Below are positions 60,026-64,000 of a stretch of DNA of 64,000 bases, in pieces. Origin of the DNA: Vibrio sp. HDW18 (lineage in GTDB: Bacteria; Pseudomonadota; Gammaproteobacteria; Enterobacterales; Vibrionaceae); contig NZ_CP049913.1 of the NCBI RefSeq assembly GCF_011306175.1, positions 558,001 to 622,000 of the forward strand, in the 5' to 3' direction. A model generated the notes under the pieces. The model was not told the origin of the DNA. It searched no databases and was given only the letters and a program-made list of their open reading frames with translations. A program made the translations under genes and the position numbers. How positions within the stretch are numbered: position 1 is the stretch's first letter; each line of letters starts with the position of its first letter.

Positions 60026-61252
60026 TTAACCGCCGAAGTCATCCAACAGGATGTTTTCTTCTTCTACACCTAGATTTTTCAGCATGTTGATTACCGCTGC
60101 ATTCATCATTGGTGGTCCGCACATGTAGTATTCACAATCTTCTGGCGCATCATGATCGCGTAGATAGTTTTCGTACAACACGTTATGGATAAAGCCGGTG
60201 TAACCTGTCCAGTTATCTTCAGGGAGAGGATCAGACAGGGCACAATGCCATACAAAGTTGTCATTCTCAGCCGCTAGGCTATCAAAATCCTCTGCATAGA
60301 ACATTTCACGTTTAGAACGCGCACCGTACCAATAAGACATTTTACGCTTAGATTTCAAACGCTTAAGTTGATCAAAGATATGCGAACGCATGGGTGCCAT
60401 ACCAGCACCACCACCGATAAAGACCATTTCTGCATCGGTATCTTTTGCGAAAAACTCACCGAATGGGCCAGAAATCGTACACTTATCACCTTCTTTTAGT
60501 GACCAAATGTAAGAGGACATTTGACCAGGAGGTGCATCTGGATTATTTGGCGGCGGTGTAGCAATACGCACGTTAAGCAGAATGATGCCAAACTCTTCTG
60601 GGTAGTTCGCCATTGAGTAGGCACGAATGATGTCTTCTTTGACGATCGATTCGTAGCGGAACAGATCATACTTGTCCCAATCATCACGATACATCTCTGG
60701 TACATCAAAATCCGCATACTTAACATGGTGCGCAGGAGCTTCAATTTGGATGTAGCCACCGGCACGGAAAGGTACCGATTCGCCATCTGGAATTTGCAGT
60801 TTAAGCTCTTTGATGAAAGTGGCTTTGTTATCGTTAGAGATAACTGTACATTCCCACTTCTTAACGCCAAAGATCTCTTCTGGCAATTCCAGTTCCATAT
60901 CGGTTTTCATCGCCACCTGACAGGCTAGACGCTCACCTTCACGGGCTTCACCTTTGCTGATGTGATCCAGCTCAGTTGGCAGAATATCACCGCCACCCGA
61001 TTTGATTTTTACGCGGCATTGGCCACATGAACCACCACCACCACAAGCCGAAGAAACAAACACCCCTGCACCAGCTAGTGCTGTCAGTAACTTGCCACCC
61101 GGTTGGGTTACGATCGCTTTTTCAGGATCGCCATTGATCGAAATTGTAATGTCACCTGTTGGTACTAGCTTAGATTTGGCAAACAAAATCACCAAAACCA
61201 GCGCCAGTATAATCAGGGTAAACATCACTACACCAAAAATAATAGTAGACAT
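60026..61252 (-). CDS. nqrF: Na+-translocating NADH:quinone reductase, subunit F
   Basis: Electron entry subunit: oxidises NADH by FAD and passes electrons to a [2Fe-2S] centre. 408 residues. An N-terminal membrane span (to about 27) precedes a ferredoxin domain with [17 protein letters not shown] and [11 protein letters not shown] (four Cys ligands) and the FAD/NADH reductase domain with [11 protein letters not shown] and [15 protein letters not shown], ending [10 protein letters not shown]. It is separated from nqrE by 33 bases. Confidence 0.98.
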   Translation of the reverse strand: MSTIIFGVVMFTLIILALVLVILFAKSKLVPTGDITISINGDPEKAIVTQPGGKLLTALAGAGVFVSSACGGGGSCGQCRVKIKSGGGDILPTELDHISKGEAREGERLACQVAMKTDMELELPEEIFGVKKWECTVISNDNKATFIKELKLQIPDGESVPFRAGGYIQIEAPAHHVKYADFDVPEMYRDDWDKYDLFRYESIVKEDIIRAYSMANYPEEFGIILLNVRIATPPPNNPDAPPGQMSSYIWSLKEGDKCTISGPFGEFFAKDTDAEMVFIGGGAGMAPMRSHIFDQLKRLKSKRKMSYWYGARSKREMFYAEDFDSLAAENDNFVWHCALSDPLPEDNWTGYTGFIHNVLYENYLRDHDAPEDCEYYMCGPPMMNAAVINMLKNLGVEEENILLDDFGG

Positions 61253-61285
61253 TAACTATTCCTTTATTGCTGCGGTTTACCCGGC

Positions 61286-61882
61286 TTACAGTTGAACACC
61301 AGAGAAAGACATAAAACCCAGTGCCATCAGACCAGTGGTGATAAAGGTGATACCCAAACCACGCAGACCTGGAGGAACGTCTGAATATTTCATTTTCTCA
61401 CGGAGACCTGCAAGAGCGACGATAGCCAGCATCCAGCCTACCCCAGAACCAAAACCATAAACCACGGATTCAGCAAAGTTGTAGTCACGCTGCACCATGA
61501 AAGACACACCACCAAAGATGGCACAGTTTACTGTGATCAAAGGTAAGAAGATGCCCAGTGCGTTATACAGAGGTGGGAAAAAACGATCGAGGACCATTTC
61601 CAAAATCTGTACCAATGCAGCAATTACACCGATAAAGGTGATAAAGTTTAGGAAGCTAAGATCAACGCCGGCAACCAGCGCATCAGGTTTGAGCACCAAG
61701 TTGTAAACGAGATTGTTAACTGGTACTGCAATCGTCAGCACCACAATAACCGCAATACCTAAACCAAATGAGGTCTTAACTTTCTTCGAAACCGCGAGGA
61801 AAGTACACATCCCCAAGAAGAAAGCGAGTGCCATGTTCTCGATGAAAATCGCTTTCACCAGCAGACTAATATAATGTTCCAT
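61286..61882 (-). CDS. nqrE: Na+-translocating NADH:quinone reductase, subunit E
   Basis: Six-span inner-membrane subunit that with NqrD holds the membrane iron centre. 198 residues from [16 protein letters not shown]; eight extra codons upstream (to 61906) overlap nqrD and are not part of the family. The Cys ligands lie in [15 protein letters not shown] and [14 protein letters not shown]. Confidence 0.98.
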   Translation of the reverse strand: MEHYISLLVKAIFIENMALAFFLGMCTFLAVSKKVKTSFGLGIAVIVVLTIAVPVNNLVYNLVLKPDALVAGVDLSFLNFITFIGVIAALVQILEMVLDRFFPPLYNALGIFLPLITVNCAIFGGVSFMVQRDYNFAESVVYGFGSGVGWMLAIVALAGLREKMKYSDVPPGLRGLGITFITTGLMALGFMSFSGVQL

Positions 61883-61889
61883 GACAACC

Positions 61890-62522
61890 TTACTCCTTCG
61901 CTTCAACTTGTTCTGGTTTGAAGGTACGAATCGCCCAAATCATAAAACCGATCAGGAAGAACGCTGAAGGTGCGAGTAGCATCATACCGTTAGGTTGATA
62001 CCAACCACCGTTACTGATTAAAGGCAGAACTTCTAAGCCAAACAATTTACCGGATCCCAGTAATTCGCGGAAGAAAGCCACCGTTATCAGCACAAAACCA
62101 TAACCTAAACCATTGCCAATACCATCAATCAACGATGGGATAGGCGCAGACTTCATTGCAAATGCTTCGGCACGACCCATTACGATACAGTTGGTGATAA
62201 TCAAACCAACAAATACCGACAATTGCTTAGAAATATCATAAAGATAGGCTTTAAGCAGTTGGTCAACCAAAATAACCAAAGAAGCGATGATCGCCATTTG
62301 CACGATAATACGCACACTATTAGGAATATGGTTACGGATCAGCGAAACGGAGAAGTTAGACAATGCAGTAACAAAGATTACCGCTAATGTCATTACAAAT
62401 GCCGTTTCCAGCTTAGTGGTCACTGCCAATGCCGAACAAACCCCTAAAACTTGCAATGCAATTGGGTTATTGTCGAATACTGGCGCTAACACACTCTTTT
62501 TCAGCTCTTTTGCACTAGACAT
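61890..62522 (-). CDS. nqrD: Na+-translocating NADH:quinone reductase, subunit D
   Basis: Six-span subunit paired with NqrE, inverted in the membrane. 210 residues. Cys ligands are in [16 protein letters not shown] and [16 protein letters not shown]. Its first base overlaps the nqrC stop by 1, indicating coupled translation. Confidence 0.98.
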   Translation of the reverse strand: MSSAKELKKSVLAPVFDNNPIALQVLGVCSALAVTTKLETAFVMTLAVIFVTALSNFSVSLIRNHIPNSVRIIVQMAIIASLVILVDQLLKAYLYDISKQLSVFVGLIITNCIVMGRAEAFAMKSAPIPSLIDGIGNGLGYGFVLITVAFFRELLGSGKLFGLEVLPLISNGGWYQPNGMMLLAPSAFFLIGFMIWAIRTFKPEQVEAKE

Positions 62523-63295
62523 TAGTTAAGACCTCCGTCGCGTACTTTTGTGAGGAAAGGACCAAAGCCCATATCACCCAACCAGAAGTCAAATGTACCT
62601 TGAACGCCGTTGGCGGTTAGGGTTGCACCCGATAGGCCATCAACACCATGCTCAGAACCTTCTGGCGCACCACCTTTAACGATTTTAATTGCAGGCTTGT
62701 GGTTGTCATCAAACAATTTTTTGCCTACCCATTGAGCTCGCCAAGCTGGGTTTTCAATTTCGCCACCCAATCCCGGAGTTTCACCTTGTTCATAGTAAGT
62801 CAAACCGGCAATGGTATTACCGTCCGTTTCTACTGCTACAAACGCGTACATCATTGACCATAGGCCGTTACCATGTACGGGCAAAATCACCTTACTGGTT
62901 TGCTCGCCATCTTTAACCAGATAAACCACCCCAACATTCGCACGACGTTGAATTTTAGCTTTATCTTGTTGGGCAGTCAGTTTGATGGATTCTGACGCCT
63001 CTTTCGCGGCTTTACGTTGATCGTAATTTGCAGCATCACCTTCAACAAAGTCACCCGTGTTGAAATCGACTAAACGTGGCTCAATACTCTTATTGAACTG
63101 TTCAATGATCTGCTTGCTGCCTTTTGCTTCAATCCCAGCTACTTGCAGAATTTTGCTCTGCTTATCCAGTACTGCGTTCTCTTTTTGCTGGTCGCGCAGA
63201 CCGACTGCTGCAGTCGATACGATGATTGAGCATACAAGGCTCAACGCGATAACAACAAACAGCGTCTTTTTAATGCTATCGTTATTGCTTGCCAT
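62522..63295 (-). CDS. nqrC: Na+-translocating NADH:quinone reductase, subunit C
   Basis: Periplasmic FMN-bearing subunit with one N-terminal membrane anchor ([20 protein letters not shown], about 12-31). 257 residues. The covalent FMN site is the SGATLT motif near residue 223-228, the target of ApbE encoded nearby. The start lies 14 bases inside the nqrB 3' end. Confidence 0.98.
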   Translation of the reverse strand: MASNNDSIKKTLFVVIALSLVCSIIVSTAAVGLRDQQKENAVLDKQSKILQVAGIEAKGSKQIIEQFNKSIEPRLVDFNTGDFVEGDAANYDQRKAAKEASESIKLTAQQDKAKIQRRANVGVVYLVKDGEQTSKVILPVHGNGLWSMMYAFVAVETDGNTIAGLTYYEQGETPGLGGEIENPAWRAQWVGKKLFDDNHKPAIKIVKGGAPEGSEHGVDGLSGATLTANGVQGTFDFWLGDMGFGPFLTKVRDGGLN

Positions 63296-64000
63296 AGCGC
63301 GCTAATCTCCGCTTGATATTTCTTTCGACAACCACATGGTCAAACAGTGGTGCAAATAGGTTCGCGAATAGGATCGCCAGCATCATACCTTCAGGATAAG
63401 CAGGGTTAACGACACGGATCAGCACACACATCACGCCAATCAAAATACCGTAAGCCCATTTGCCGTTATTCGTAAAGGAAGCCGATACCGGATCGGTCGC
63501 CATGAAGAACATACCAAATGCAAAGCCACCTAACACAAGGTGCCAATGCCAAGGCATATTGAACATTGGGTTGCTATCCGAGCCGATCACATTAAATAGC
63601 GTCGACAATAGGACCATACCGATCATCACACCGCCGATAATGCGCCATGAAGCAATGCCCATGTAGACGATCAAGGCTGCACCGATCATCAGTGCCAAGG
63701 TTGACACTTCACCAATCGAACCAGGAATGTTACCGATGAACGCATCCATCCAAGTAATAGTTTGACCGGTTGCGTTATTGATCAGTGCACCCGCACCACC
63801 TTGTGCCCACTGGCTAAGTGCTGTCGCACCAGAAAAGCCATCTGCGGCGATCCAAACTAAATCACCGGAAATCTGTGCTGGATAAGCAAAGAATAGGAAA
63901 GCACGCCCGGCTAACGCTGGGTTTAGGAAGTTACGACCAGTACCACCAAACACCTCTTTCGCCACTACGACACCAAACGTGATACCGAGTGCCGCTTGCC
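63282..64000 (-). CDS. nqrB: Na+-translocating NADH:quinone reductase, subunit B (5' end outside window)
   Basis: Ten-span membrane subunit carrying FMN on a Thr and riboflavin, and forming part of the sodium path. The frame is open to the right edge, giving about 239 C-terminal residues of some 415. The FMN attachment motif SGAT is seen in [14 protein letters not shown]. The last codons before the edge ([18 protein letters not shown]) agree with the family, so Met at 63965 is internal. nqrA and the operon promoter lie beyond the window. Confidence 0.97.
   Translation of the reverse strand, partial: QAALGITFGVVVAKEVFGGTGRNFLNPALAGRAFLFFAYPAQISGDLVWIAADGFSGATALSQWAQGGAGALINNATGQTITWMDAFIGNIPGSIGEVSTLALMIGAALIVYMGIASWRIIGGVMIGMVLLSTLFNVIGSDSNPMFNMPWHWHLVLGGFAFGMFFMATDPVSASFTNNGKWAYGILIGVMCVLIRVVNPAYPEGMMLAILFANLFAPLFDHVVVERNIKRRLARYGKQ

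Overview
The window is a stretch of the main chromosome of a gamma-proteobacterium that is almost certainly a Vibrio close to V. cholerae / V. mimicus. The basis is gene order (upp|purMN, yafJ-gmhA, dnaQ|rnhA, yafS|gloB-mltD, the bamA-skp-lpx-dnaE-accA block, map-glnD, nrdR-rib-nusB, proBA-crl-frsA-gpt, rimB-rimK, dinB, nqrM-apbE-nqrFEDCB), protein lengths typical of Vibrio, and ERIC repeats. Species assignment rests on recall, not on a search. Nearly all of it is conserved core genome. There is no CRISPR array, tRNA, rRNA, prophage or intact insertion sequence.

Layout. 1-2.5 kb: upp (cut by the window edge) facing away from purMN, with a PurR operator between them. 2.5-13 kb: yafJ, gmhA (LPS heptose), a TIGR03503-type envelope protein, dnaQ/rnhA, a methyltransferase facing gloB, mltD, yafD, glnB and tilS. 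13-33 kb: one long leftward block for envelope, lipid and information processing: rpsB-tsf, pyrH, frr, uppS-cdsA-dxr-rseP-bamA-skp-lpxD-fabZ-lpxA-lpxB-rnhB-dnaE-accA, with several internal hairpin terminators. 33-37 kb: rightward map and glnD. 36.8-38.4 kb: an AT-rich chemoreceptor gene that looks inserted. 38.5-47 kb: leftward pgpA/thiL, then nrdR-ribD-ribE-ribBA-ribH-nusB, then proBA. 47-51 kb: crl, frsA, gpt and a purine permease with its own PurR operator.

51-55 kb: an 890-base gap between the permease and pepD, then pepD and the rimB-rimK pair. 55-58.5 kb: an NSS-family transporter, a YggN-like periplasmic protein and LexA-controlled dinB. 58.6-64 kb: the Na+-NQR module, with nqrM and apbE (assembly and flavin insertion) followed by nqrF, E, D, C and the C-terminal part of nqrB.

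The most interesting unexplained segment is the permease-pepD gap (50934-51824). It contains what looks like an independently transcribed, highly structured small RNA of about 125 nt (its own promoter, three compact hairpins and a strong terminator) and, further upstream on the same strand, a possible 30-codon hydrophobic peptide gene. Other points of note are four ERIC copies (two full, two opposite halves, one abutting a 3 x 14 bp tandem repeat), the lack of fadE beside gmhA, an 18-bp in-frame duplication in gloB, and a RibBA whose cyclohydrolase half lacks its zinc cysteines.
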